A DNA stretch of 64,000 bases from CADDZO01 sp035294145 (GTDB taxonomy: Bacteria; Chloroflexota; Dormibacteria; Dormibacterales; Dormibacteraceae). Positions 42,134 to 50,456 of this stretch are shown piece by piece; position 1 is the stretch's first letter; each line of letters opens with the position of its first letter. Position numbers and translations under genes: made by a program. The DNA lies in assembly GCA_035294145.1 (NCBI GenBank), contig DATGLL010000203.1:1-64000 (forward strand), in the 5' to 3' direction. A model generated the notes under the pieces. That model was given only the letters and a program-made list of their open reading frames with translations. It was not told where the DNA came from and did no database searches.

Positions 42134-43213
42134 TCAGGCGCGACGGCTCAAGCCCGACGCCTCGAAGACCCAGATCGTGGCCGGCAGGCCCAGCACGGTG
42201 ACGGGCTGGCGTCGTCGGAGCCGACGATGGTGCTTGGACAGCACCCCCAGCTCGAAGGCCGGCGAGTCAGGGTGCAGGAGCACGATCCGGCCCCCGGGCT
42301 CGACCACCCGTAGGAACTCGGCGAAGCCCCGGTCGAGCCAGGCGGCGTGGTCCCCCTCCACGTGGTAGCGCCGTCCGAAGGGCAGGTTGGCGACGACGGC
42401 CCCCGAGGCGTGGTCGGGGAAGGGGAGGGCGGTCGCGTCGGCGGTGACCAACCAGGCCCCGGCTGGCAGGTTGGCGCGGGCGACCCAGATCCCATCCCAG
42501 GAGCGGTCCACCCCCACCGCCCTCATGCCGGCTGCCAGCGCCTCGCTCACGATCGTCCCCGAGCCGCAGCATGGGTCCAGCAGCGGTCGCTCCGGCCGGC
42601 CCGCTAGCCACACCATGGCCGCGGCCAGCGCAGGGCGTAGGGCACCCGGTCGCTCCACCTGCCTGGCCCTCGACCTCCGTCCCAGGCGGAGCCCCAGTCG
42701 GTAGGTGGCGCGGCCCGTCTGCAGGGCCCACAGCTCGAATCGGGCGAGGTCGGCCTGGCGCCAGCGGGGGTAGCTGCGGCGGACCGCGGTGGCCAGCTGG
42801 TCCCGGAGCTGGGTGCGGCGGAAGCGTCGTTCGCTGGTGAGCCTGGCGACGACGCGGAAGGTGTGGGCACGACCCCACCGTTGCCCGGGCAACGCGGTCA
42901 GCGCCTCAAGGAAGCGAGCCTTGTCCCACAGGCGGGTCACCAGGCCCGGGAGCCCGACCTCACCCTGCGCCGATCCCACCTGGACCAGCACCTCCTCGAC
43001 GAGCCGGAGTTGGGGGAGGGGACGTCCGGCGGGGATCGAGAACGGCACCACGTCCTCCCGGCCGTCGTTCTCCACCCGACCCACCTGGGCCAGCGTCCGC
43101 TCGCGCAGCTCCTCACGTACCAGCGGGCCCAGGCCGGGGACGGTGAGTGCCAGGCACTCCACCACGCGCCCCACGCCGGGCCGCGTGGTCGCCTCTCGGG
43201 ACCTCGACGCCAT
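42134..43213 (-). CDS. THUMP-domain class I RNA methyltransferase (Trm14/RlmL-like)
   Basis: It likely methylates guanosine N2 in tRNA or rRNA. The 359-aa product has an N-terminal THUMP-like part (HTFRVVARLTSERRFRRTQLRDQL near 120-143), a FELWALQTGRATYRLGLRL strand, motif I LLDPCCGSGTIVSEAL near 215, DATALPF, and the catalytic NLPFGRRYHV (N-x-P-F, usual NPPY). Together these define the UPF0020/Trm14-TrmN group. The open frame extends to 43645, but sequence upstream is Arg/Pro-rich and overlaps the divergent gene. ATG 43213 (or 43237) is preferred. Confidence 0.85.
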   Translation of the reverse strand: MASRSREATTRPGVGRVVECLALTVPGLGPLVREELRERTLAQVGRVENDGREDVVPFSIPAGRPLPQLRLVEEVLVQVGSAQGEVGLPGLVTRLWDKARFLEALTALPGQRWGRAHTFRVVARLTSERRFRRTQLRDQLATAVRRSYPRWRQADLARFELWALQTGRATYRLGLRLGRRSRARQVERPGALRPALAAAMVWLAGRPERPLLDPCCGSGTIVSEALAAGMRAVGVDRSWDGIWVARANLPAGAWLVTADATALPFPDHASGAVVANLPFGRRYHVEGDHAAWLDRGFAEFLRVVEPGGRIVLLHPDSPAFELGVLSKHHRRLRRRQPVTVLGLPATIWVFEASGLSRRA

Positions 43214-43307
43214 GGCGTGGCGAGGAAGGGATACCATACGCCGGAGTCGGAGCGCGAAGGGGAGGCCCCCAGCTCCGAGGTGTCTGCCTGGCCACGCCGG
43301 GTCTGGC

Positions 43308-44078
43308 ATGCGCGTGCCACGAGGAGGTCGGTTGATCGGTTCGCGGCCTCTCCGCTGGGAGGGCCGGACAGGGGAGGAGCAGGGTCGGCGTCGAGGCGAC
43401 GCCGGAGGGCGGCCGCTGGCCCTGCGCGGGTCGGGTCGGGGAAGGCCACGGCGGCCCCGGCGCTTGCCCCTGGCGGCGGGCATAGGGGTGGCGATGGCGC
43501 TCTCGCTCGTGGGCGCGATCGGGCTCGCGGTCGGGAGCCCGACGGTGGGGCATCGGCCCGCCGTGGCGACCGTCGGGGTCGAGCGGTCACCGACCCGGCT
43601 GGGGGGCTTCGGCTTGCTCCCAACGCCACCCCCGGTCCCCTCCACCCCGCCCGCGGCGACGGAGGGCGTTCAGCCGGTGGCCTACGACGGCCCTGCCCAG
43701 CTCACGGTGCCCGGGCCTCTTCCCGAGGCCGTCTCCGACCTCCAGGTCTACCGTTACTCCTCGCCTGGCCCGCCGGCGGGGACGGTCTTCGACCCGGGGG
43801 TGCTGCCGCCGGTCGAGGACGTGGCCACCTATCCGGCCCGAAGCCCGCGGGAGGCCAGCCTGACCGCGGTGGCGACGGCCCCGGTCTCGCAGGTGGGCCC
43901 AAGCCCCGCGCCAGTGGTCGCGCTGGTCAGGGCGCGTCTGGTGTACGTGGCCGTGCCGGACGGCGCTGGGGGATACCTTGAGCCGGCGTACCTGTTCAGC
44001 GGTGCCTTCCGGAGCGGCGGCGTCACCTATGAGAAGCGCGTCCTGGTGCCGGCGCTGACCCCGTCGATGTATCGATGA
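43308..44078 (+). CDS. Hypothetical membrane-anchored secreted protein
   Basis: The 256-aa product has an Arg-rich cytoplasmic N-terminus, one membrane helix (LAAGIGVAMALSLVGAIGLAVG, around residues 50-70), then about 180 residues outside: a Pro-rich linker and a compact part with Tyr-rich strands (LVYVAVPDGAGGYLEPAYLF). No family recognised. ATG at 43308 is likely; GTG 43314 and TTG 43334 are alternatives. Its stop overlaps the Nudix start (ATGA at 44075-44078), so the pair is translationally coupled. Confidence 0.65.
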   Translation: MRVPRGGRLIGSRPLRWEGRTGEEQGRRRGDAGGRPLALRGSGRGRPRRPRRLPLAAGIGVAMALSLVGAIGLAVGSPTVGHRPAVATVGVERSPTRLGGFGLLPTPPPVPSTPPAATEGVQPVAYDGPAQLTVPGPLPEAVSDLQVYRYSSPGPPAGTVFDPGVLPPVEDVATYPARSPREASLTAVATAPVSQVGPSPAPVVALVRARLVYVAVPDGAGGYLEPAYLFSGAFRSGGVTYEKRVLVPALTPSMYR

Positions 44079-44557
44079 GCGGGGAGCCGATCCCCCGTCC
44101 TGCGGTCCGGGTCTTGCTCCTCGACCCGACCGACCGGGTGCTGCTCGTCCATCATCTGGACCCGGAGACGGGCTTGAGGTGGTGGGGTGCCCCGGGCGGG
44201 GGAGTTCGACCCGGCGAGTCGCTCGAGGCGGCCGCGCTCCGCGAGCTCGCCGAGGAGACCGGCCTGACGGGGGTGGGGCTTGGCCCGTGCGTGTGGCGGC
44301 GAGAGATCGAGTTCCGTTCTCGCGGTCGGGTGATCCGGCAGCAGGAGCACTTCTACGTGGCCCGGGTGGCGGCCTTTGCGCCGCGGGCGACGCAGGTCGA
44401 GGTCGATGAGCTGGCCACCCTCCTCGCGCAACGCTGGTGGACGGTAGAGGAGATCGAGGCCTCAGGGCAGCGGTTCGGTCCCCGGCGACTGGGCCCCCTG
44501 CTCCGTGACCTCCTGGAGAGGGGCTGGCCTGCTCAGCCGGTCGACGTGGGCGCCTAG
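44075..44557 (+). CDS. Nudix hydrolase
   Basis: The 160-aa product has a complete Nudix box (G-x5-E-x7-REU-x-EE-x-GU) around residues 41-64: GGGVRPGESLEAA, then LRELAEETGLTG. This motif binds metal and hydrolyses nucleoside diphosphates linked to another group. N-terminal VRVLLLDPTDRVLLVHH is the usual first strand, and WWTVEEI marks the C-terminal part. The substrate (damaged nucleotide, ADP-ribose, dinucleotide) is unknown. It is coupled to the membrane protein upstream. Confidence 0.9.
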   Translation: MSGEPIPRPAVRVLLLDPTDRVLLVHHLDPETGLRWWGAPGGGVRPGESLEAAALRELAEETGLTGVGLGPCVWRREIEFRSRGRVIRQQEHFYVARVAAFAPRATQVEVDELATLLAQRWWTVEEIEASGQRFGPRRLGPLLRDLLERGWPAQPVDVGA

Positions 44558-44677
44558 CCCACGGGGCCAGCTCACCCCTGGTGGAGGGCGGCACGGAGGG
44601 GGCTGAAGGGCGGGACCGGCCCCTGCCGCTCGCTCGGCGATCCCCATCACCCGCCGGCCCGGGCTGGGGTTGCCACC

Positions 44678-44683
44678 TAGAAT
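44678..44683 (+). promoter_or_regulatory. TAGAAT -10 box before the acyl-CoA dehydrogenase gene
   Basis: TAGAAT ends 8 nt before GTG 44692. The 13-mer TAGAATCAGCCGG is identical to that before the ThyX-like gene (23667-23679). Confidence 0.5.
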
Positions 44684-44691
44684 CAGCCGGC

Positions 44692-46290
44692 GTGAGACTG
44701 CTCCCGGCGAATACGTACACCGCCGATCCGGCCCTGCGCTCCCTTCTGAGGGCCTGGCTGGCGCCGGACGTCTTGGCCTGGGCGGAGCCGCAGCTGGAGG
44801 AGATGGGCCTGCTCGCGGCCGAGGAGCTGCACCGCCTGGGCGAGGAGTGTGAGCGACGGCCACCATGGTTGCGGACGGTTGACCCCTGGGGCGAGCGAGT
44901 CGACGAGGTCGTCTACCCAGAGGCCTGGCGGCGGCTGGGCGCGATCGCTGCCCGTCACGGCCTGACCGGCTTGCCCTACGAGGAGGAGGCGCGGCAGGTG
45001 GCCGGACCCGACCTGCGTCTCGTCCATGCCGCCTTGTGCTACCTGTTCCAGCCCCAGACCGCGACCTACCTCTGCCCGGTGGCGATGACCGACGGTGCGA
45101 CGCGCGTGCTGGTCGAGTTCGGCCCCGAGGAGCTCCGGGCCGAGGTCGTGCCCCACCTGATCAGCCGTGACCCGGCCGTGGCCTGGACCGCTGGCCAGTG
45201 GATGACCGAGGTCCAGGGAGGATCGGACGTGGGGGCGACCGCAGTCGGGGCGCGGCGCGTCGACGGCGCGTGGCGCCTGTATGGGCGCAAGTACTTCTGC
45301 TCCAACCTCAGCGGCGAGGTGGCGCTGGCTCTGGCCCGACCGGAGGCCGCCGCTCCCGGCACCGAGGGGTTGGGACTGTTCTTGGTCGCTCGTCGTCGGG
45401 CCGATGGCTCCCGCAACCATTTCCGGGTCGACCGCCTCAAGGACAAGCTCGGCACCCGGGGCATGGCCACCGGCGAGGTGACCCTGGAGGGCGCCGAGGC
45501 CCAGGTGGTGGGCGAGCTCGAGCGTGGGTTCGCTCAGATGACCACGATGCTGAACGTGACCCGCCTCCATAACGCCGTTGCCTCGGCCGCCACCCTCCGG
45601 CGTGGCCTCCACCTGGCCCGGGGCTACGCGGCGGTGCGTACCGCCTTCGGGCGCCGGCTCGACGAGCTCCCGCTGCAGCGGCAGGTGCTGATGGGGCTGG
45701 CGGTGCAGGCCGAGGCGGCGCTGGTGCTGAGCATGCGGGTGGCAGCGCTGCTGGGGCGGGCGGAGGCCGGGGTGGCGCTCGCCGAGGAGCAGGCCCTGTG
45801 CCGGCTCGGGTCGTCGCTCGCCAAGCTCTACACGGCCAGGATGGCGGTGGCGGGGTCCTCCGAGGTCGTCGAGTGCTTCGGGGGGGCAGGCTACATGGAG
45901 GACACCGGCATCCCGTGCCTGCTGCGTGAGGCCCAGGTCCTGCCCATCTGGGAGGGGACCACCAACGTCCTCGCGCTCGATGCCCTGCGCGTGGTCAGGC
46001 GCCCCAACGTCCGTGACGCGTTCCTGGCCGAGCTCGAGCGCCTGGGCTCGCCACGGCGGGAGGCTGCGGCGAGGCTCCTCTCCGTCCTCGCGCGCCAGGA
46101 GCTGGAGCTCGCGGAGCGGTTTGGGCGAGAGCTGGCGTTCGGCCTGGCCGAGGCCTGGATCTCGGGGCTCCTGGCCCAGGCCGCCGGACGAGGACGTCGG
46201 GAGGCGGCGGTGGCAGAGGCCTGGGAGTCGGGCGGTCGTCCGGCCGCCGGGGGCGGGGATCGCTTCGAGCTGCTGGTGGACGGTGCCTGA
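44692..46290 (+). CDS. Acyl-CoA dehydrogenase family protein (AidB-like)
   Basis: A 532-aa flavoprotein that should introduce a C2-C3 double bond into an acyl-CoA, or act as an AidB-type DNA-alkylation-response protein. It has AWTAGQWMTEVQGGSDVG near 170-187 (FAD contacts), LKDKLGTRGMATGEV near 255, FGRRLDELPLQRQVL, and the C-terminal GGAGYMEDTGIPCLLREAQVLPIWEGTTNV. The long N-terminal helical domain and extra C-terminal domain fit the 530-550-aa AidB/ACAD-11 group rather than 380-aa chain-length enzymes. GTG at 44692 is used. No Etf genes are near. Confidence 0.85.
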   Translation: MRLLPANTYTADPALRSLLRAWLAPDVLAWAEPQLEEMGLLAAEELHRLGEECERRPPWLRTVDPWGERVDEVVYPEAWRRLGAIAARHGLTGLPYEEEARQVAGPDLRLVHAALCYLFQPQTATYLCPVAMTDGATRVLVEFGPEELRAEVVPHLISRDPAVAWTAGQWMTEVQGGSDVGATAVGARRVDGAWRLYGRKYFCSNLSGEVALALARPEAAAPGTEGLGLFLVARRRADGSRNHFRVDRLKDKLGTRGMATGEVTLEGAEAQVVGELERGFAQMTTMLNVTRLHNAVASAATLRRGLHLARGYAAVRTAFGRRLDELPLQRQVLMGLAVQAEAALVLSMRVAALLGRAEAGVALAEEQALCRLGSSLAKLYTARMAVAGSSEVVECFGGAGYMEDTGIPCLLREAQVLPIWEGTTNVLALDALRVVRRPNVRDAFLAELERLGSPRREAAARLLSVLARQELELAERFGRELAFGLAEAWISGLLAQAAGRGRREAAVAEAWESGGRPAAGGGDRFELLVDGA

Positions 46291-46343
46291 GCCAGCTGAG
46301 CCCCAGAGACCGTCGCCGGCATGCTATGCTCCCCGCGCGAGCC

Positions 46344-47900
46344 GTGGGTGATGATCACGGGCCTCATGTCGTGACCCACCTCGCAGCGGTCGGAACGGGG
46401 GGGCAAGTCGCCACGGACGTCCAGAAGGAAGGGTCGGTCACGGTCCTGGTCACCGTCCAGGGACCGGGCCAGCGCGTGGAGCTCCAGCTGCCGGTGGATA
46501 GGCCGGTGATGGAGCTGGTCCCGTTGCTGGTCGAGGTATGCGGGGGTGGCCACCAATCGGAGAGCTCCAGGTGGGAGCTCGGCCCCATGGGGGGGCTTGC
46601 CTTCGACCCTGCCAAGTCCCTTGCCGAGGTCGGGGTGGTCGATGGGGCCCTGCTCCACCTGCGGGACACCATGGCCCCCGCCCCTGAGCCTGGCCTTCCC
46701 GCCGATCCGTCCGCGGCACAACCGTGGTCCCTGCCCTCCTGGCCCGAGGGTGGGCCGTCGCTCTGGCCCGGGGCCGAGGGATCGTCCCCGCAGACGCCGC
46801 CCCAGTGGTCGCCCCCTGAGTGGTCGTCCGAGACCTGGTCGGGCCAGCATTGGTCGCACGCCGGCTCAGGGACCCAGCCCGACATGTTGCCCCAGGAGCG
46901 CACTCGCTCGGTGTTGCCACCTCGCATGCCGCTGCCCGGGCGCCTGGCCAACGTCGTCCAGGCCGCCGTGGCGCCGCCCCGCCCACCCCGGCCCACCCTG
47001 GCGGCTGAGCCTCAGCCGGGACAGATCATCAACCCGGCGGCGCTCATGGTGAAGACTGTGCCCAACCTGGCGGAGCGGGTACGGATGTCATGGCGCTCCA
47101 CCGACTACTTGACCCGTCTGGAGGAGGCGATCGTCGCGCCCCAGCTGCAGCGGTGCGCCACGATCGCGGTCATGTCACCCAAGGGCGGGGTCGGCAAGAC
47201 CACGGTGGCGACGTTGCTGGGAACCCTGCTGGCGTTCCTACGGCGAGACCGTATCGTGGCCATCGACACCAACCCCGACTTCGGCTCCCTGGGGCGGCAG
47301 CTTGCTCCCGATCACACCGTCTTCGTGGACGACCTGTACGAGGTCCTGGACGAGCCGGAGCTGACCGCCACCACCCTCGACAACCACCTGAGCCGGGCCG
47401 CTCACGGGCTCATGGTGCTGCCCGCCCCGACCGATCCGGTTCGAGTGGCCAGGCTGGACACCAACGCCTACACCAAGGTGGTGCGGAAGCTGCAGCAGAT
47501 GGTGGGGGTGATCGTCCTGGACTCGGGGGCTGGCCTCCACGAGCCGGCCGCCAGGGCGGCGCTGGCCACCGCCGATCAGGTGGTGCTGGTCTCGGACTCG
47601 GAGCCGGCGACCGCCAGCCTGGTGGCCGAGGCGGCGGCGGTGCTGAAGCAGGATGGCCTGCCAATCTGGCTGGCCATGAACAAGGCTGGCGTTCCCACCG
47701 ATCTTGACCTGCGCGCCTTCGGGGCCATCGTGCCTCACGCCCGAGGCATGGTGGAGATCAGGAACGAGCTGGCGGCGGCGCGAACGGTGGCGGCGGGGCG
47801 CTTCCAGTGGCTCGACGCGCCCAAGAGCTGGAAGCGATCGTTGCGCGAGCTCGCCGCGGCGTTGGTGCTGGACTGGCCGTCGTTGGGCATCGCCTCCTGA
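46344..47900 (+). CDS. Ubiquitin-fold (YukD-like) plus ParA/MinD-like ATPase fusion, type VII secretion-associated
   Basis: The 518-aa product has an N-terminal beta-grasp domain (SVTVLVTVQGPGQRVELQLP, then DRPVMELVPLLVEVC and GGLAFDPAKSLAEVGVVDGALLHLRD) like YukD/EsaB and the N-domain of EccD. About 110 residues of Pro/Ser/Trp-rich linker follow, then a ParA/MinD-like ATPase with deviant Walker A SPKGGVGKTT near 278-287, AIDTNPDFG, and VIVLDSGAGLHEP. This matches the overall plan of mycobacterial EspI-like proteins. No EccC, WXG100, mycosin or EccB gene is in the window. GTG 46344 is the likely start; GTG 46371 is an alternative. A 10-bp hairpin follows the stop. Confidence 0.8.
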   Translation: MGDDHGPHVVTHLAAVGTGGQVATDVQKEGSVTVLVTVQGPGQRVELQLPVDRPVMELVPLLVEVCGGGHQSESSRWELGPMGGLAFDPAKSLAEVGVVDGALLHLRDTMAPAPEPGLPADPSAAQPWSLPSWPEGGPSLWPGAEGSSPQTPPQWSPPEWSSETWSGQHWSHAGSGTQPDMLPQERTRSVLPPRMPLPGRLANVVQAAVAPPRPPRPTLAAEPQPGQIINPAALMVKTVPNLAERVRMSWRSTDYLTRLEEAIVAPQLQRCATIAVMSPKGGVGKTTVATLLGTLLAFLRRDRIVAIDTNPDFGSLGRQLAPDHTVFVDDLYEVLDEPELTATTLDNHLSRAAHGLMVLPAPTDPVRVARLDTNAYTKVVRKLQQMVGVIVLDSGAGLHEPAARAALATADQVVLVSDSEPATASLVAEAAAVLKQDGLPIWLAMNKAGVPTDLDLRAFGAIVPHARGMVEIRNELAAARTVAAGRFQWLDAPKSWKRSLRELAAALVLDWPSLGIAS

Positions 47901-47910
47901 GCCAGCCCCC

Positions 47911-47954
47911 CGCCCACGGCCCGTGGCGCCGGACGATGGTCACCGCCGTGGGCG
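47911..47954 (+). terminator. Inverted repeat after the Ubl-ParA gene
   Basis: A perfect 10-bp inverted repeat (CGCCCACGGC / GCCGTGGGCG) with a 24-nt loop starts 11 nt after the stop. It may terminate transcription; no T-run. Confidence 0.45.
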
Positions 47955-48174
47955 GGAAGATGCCATCGACCAGGGTCGTCGGAGGATCGCCTGGAGCGTG
48001 TCCTCCCCGGCGACGCGATCACGGTTCCGACTGGAGGGTCTCCCGCCTCCAGGAACCCCGGGGGCGGCGCTCCTCACCCTCTCGAGGGTCGCTCGCGCGA
48101 TCGGTCGGCTTCGGGCTCTCCTCCGGGCGCCCCGCCCCCATGTCCCCGGCGCGCTGGCCAACTCCTATCACTCA

Positions 48175-49386
48175 TCACTCGATCGAGCCCGCTCGTTCCC
48201 GGATCCCTCTGGCCCGGCGAAAGCAGCGGCTTGCCTCAGCCCGCTCGCCGCGCTCGGCATGGATCTGGCCCAACCGCTCGTAGGCGGTGGCGACCACCTC
48301 CGGCTGGTTGAGGCGATCGGCGAGCTCGATGACCTGCTGGCTCAAGGCTCGGGCCTCGTCAGCCCGACCCTGTCGGTGGCGCAGCTCGGCCAGGCTGAGC
48401 AGCAGGTGAGGGCGGGGTCGATCGACCCCGGTCGCCGTCAGGCGGGCGAGGGCGGCGGTGAGCAGGTTCTCTGCCCGCTCCAGCCGGCCTTGCTGGAGGA
48501 GGAGCTGGGCCAGCTCGTTCTCGGCCCGGGGCAGCGCGGCCTGGGCGGGTCGTGGCCGAAGGTCGTCCTCGATCGCGTAGAGGGCCACGGCCCGCTCTGC
48601 CAGCTCGGTCGCCCGAGCGAGGTCACCCAGGCTTGCATGGCAGCGGCTGAGCCCCTGATGGATGCGCGCCAGGCGGCCGAGGTCGAGGAGCCCACCGGCG
48701 AGGTGCAAGGCCTCCTCATAGCAATCCCGGGCCTGCGCGAAGGCTTGCTGGCCGATCAGGAAGCTGCCCAGGTGCTCCAGCATGCGTGCCTCGGTGGTAG
48801 GCTGACGCGGCTCCAGGGAACGGTATTGGCGAAGCGCTTGCTCTGCCAGGGGGATCGCCTCCGCCTTCTCCTCGAGGTGGAGGGTGCTCGCCTGCCAGTC
48901 CATCGTCTCGGCCACCATCCAGGGATCGTCCAGGGCCTCGAACAGCTCCCGGGCCCTCCGCAGGTGCTCGAGGGCCTCGTCGGGGCGGGCCAGGTGACGT
49001 AGCGCCTGGCCCATGTAGAAGTGGGCACCAGCCTGAGCGTCGAGGGGCGCGGTCTCGTCCCTCAGCACCTCGTCGGCCAGCTGGACGGCGCGCTCGTGCT
49101 GGTGCGTGAGGCAGAGCTGCTCAAGCTCGGCCACCCGAGCGTCTCGCCCCCGGGACCGAGTGGGGGAGGAGCGGAGGAACGCTGAGATGGGCATGCCAAG
49201 CCGATCGGCGATGATGCGCAGGCTGCGAACCGATGGCCGTGCCTTGCCGGTCTCGATGAGGTGCACGGCCTGCCGCGTCAACGCCGAGCCTGCGACCTCG
49301 GCCAGGCTCAATCCGGCTCCGATCCGCGCCTGCCGTACGGCCTCGTGATCGATCTCTACGCCCGGAAGGCGCCTGCGCGCCTGCAT
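48175..49386 (-). CDS. XRE-family helix-turn-helix regulator with TPR repeats
   Basis: The 403-aa product has an N-terminal XRE HTH (VRQARIGAGLSLAEVAGSALTRQAVHLIETGKARPSVRSLRIIADRLG, about residues 16-64, described as two helices plus recognition helix), then six or more TPR-like helical pairs (AGAHFYMGQALRHLARPDEALEHLRRA and similar) to the end. Such proteins often sense a peptide or small molecule through the TPR superhelix. Upstream a TACACT box (49408-49413) and a palindromic GGTGATGTGATTCACC (49391-49406) suggest autoregulation. It is divergent from the membrane protein-greA operon. Confidence 0.88.
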   Translation of the reverse strand: MQARRRLPGVEIDHEAVRQARIGAGLSLAEVAGSALTRQAVHLIETGKARPSVRSLRIIADRLGMPISAFLRSSPTRSRGRDARVAELEQLCLTHQHERAVQLADEVLRDETAPLDAQAGAHFYMGQALRHLARPDEALEHLRRARELFEALDDPWMVAETMDWQASTLHLEEKAEAIPLAEQALRQYRSLEPRQPTTEARMLEHLGSFLIGQQAFAQARDCYEEALHLAGGLLDLGRLARIHQGLSRCHASLGDLARATELAERAVALYAIEDDLRPRPAQAALPRAENELAQLLLQQGRLERAENLLTAALARLTATGVDRPRPHLLLSLAELRHRQGRADEARALSQQVIELADRLNQPEVVATAYERLGQIHAERGERAEASRCFRRARGIRERAGSIE

Positions 49387-49390
49387 GACA

Positions 49391-49413
49391 GGTGATGTGA
49401 TTCACCGAGTGTA
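49391..49413 (-). promoter_or_regulatory. Promoter and palindromic operator of the HTH-TPR regulator
   Basis: GGTGATGTGATTCACC (49391-49406) has 5-bp arms GGTGA/TCACC. A minus-strand TACACT -10 box sits at 49413-49408, so the expected transcript start falls inside the palindrome. A bound XRE dimer would block transcription. Confidence 0.5.
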
Positions 49414-49628
49414 ACGCACGGGCAGCGCGTCTGAGCCGCTCCCTGGGGGGGCGCCCCCTGGGAGCCCTCGCCCGGGGAGCCGGTTGGCTGCCGTGCTGAC
49501 GGTGCGGCTGCCGGCGGCCACGCCCCGATGGCCTCGGGGTGCCGCTGACGCCGGGATTGTGCCGGCGGACGGCGACCCTCCGAGCTGGCCGCCGCAAGCG
49601 GGCGCTGGGTCGATAGACTCCGCTTTGA

Positions 49629-50456
49629 ATGGGCAAGAAACGCGTGCAGGTTCGTCAGGTCCGTCAGGTGCGACAGGTTCGGCCTCGAACCCTACCCGTT
49701 CCGAGCGCCGGCGACCAGCGCCGGCAACGGGAACGATACGTCCAGTCGGGTGGCCTGCTCCAGGGATACGCGCCCGAGCTGGTCCTTCGGGTGGGCCTCG
49801 TGTCGGGGGCGGTGGCCCTCGGCTGCGTGGTCGCCCTGGTCGTACTGCTCCTGCTCCTGCCCTACGGGTGGCCGGTGCGTGCGATGGCGGCCGCCGTCTG
49901 GCTGGTGCCGATCGCGTTCGAGGCCAGCTTCGTGCTGCCCGGGGTGCGGCTTGCCCTCAAGGATCGCAAGGAGGAGCCGAAGGTCGTCCATGGGACCTTG
50001 CTTGGTGCCAGCGAGCACAGCACCCAGCTCGGCCTGGGCATGCTGATGGTGAAAACGCGAGGCGGCGTGGAGCAGTACCTGGTCCCCCCCGAACGGATGA
50101 GCAAGGTCCCGGGCAATCAGGTGAACGTGATCCTCACCATGACCCCGCACCTGCGCCACGTGCGGGGAGTGGGGGTGATGGGCCAGCGGCTCGTGCCTCG
50201 CCCCAGCCAGCCGGCGCCTCCCATCCTGCGCCGGCTGCGGCTCTTGCCGATCATCACCCCTGCCCTCCTCGCGGCCACCGCGGTCCTGAGCGCCGACGCC
50301 GTCGCCGTCGCCCCGATCGAGCCGGACCTCCTGCACGCCCTTTTGACCGCGGTCGTGGCGTTGGCCGCGAGCGGGGCCGTTTGGGGCCTGTCGTACGTGT
50401 ATCAACGTCGCCTCGTGAACGAAGTTCAGTCCCTCATCCCTGGAGGTCTCCAATGA
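49629..50456 (+). CDS. Hypothetical multipass membrane protein with N-terminal VRQ repeats
   Basis: The 275-aa product has a basic N-terminus containing a tandem tripeptide (V-R-Q three times, from imperfect 9-nt DNA repeats at about 49651-49680). Two close membrane helices follow (about residues 52-100), then a cytoplasmic beta-rich domain of about 90 residues (GTLLGASEHSTQLGLGMLMVKTRGG, VNVILTMTPHLRHV), and two more helices near the end. No family recognised. A TAGACT box lies 9 nt before the ATG. Its stop overlaps the greA start (ATGA). Confidence 0.65.
   Translation: MGKKRVQVRQVRQVRQVRPRTLPVPSAGDQRRQRERYVQSGGLLQGYAPELVLRVGLVSGAVALGCVVALVVLLLLLPYGWPVRAMAAAVWLVPIAFEASFVLPGVRLALKDRKEEPKVVHGTLLGASEHSTQLGLGMLMVKTRGGVEQYLVPPERMSKVPGNQVNVILTMTPHLRHVRGVGVMGQRLVPRPSQPAPPILRRLRLLPIITPALLAATAVLSADAVAVAPIEPDLLHALLTAVVALAASGAVWGLSYVYQRRLVNEVQSLIPGGLQ

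Noticed and set aside
43214..43645. N-terminal extension of the THUMP methyltransferase
   Set aside because: Arg/Pro-rich sequence overlapping the divergent membrane-protein gene; homology starts after 43213.
47955..48174. Short ORFs after the Ubl-ParA gene
   Set aside because: Translations on both strands are Arg/Pro-rich without start signals; no support.
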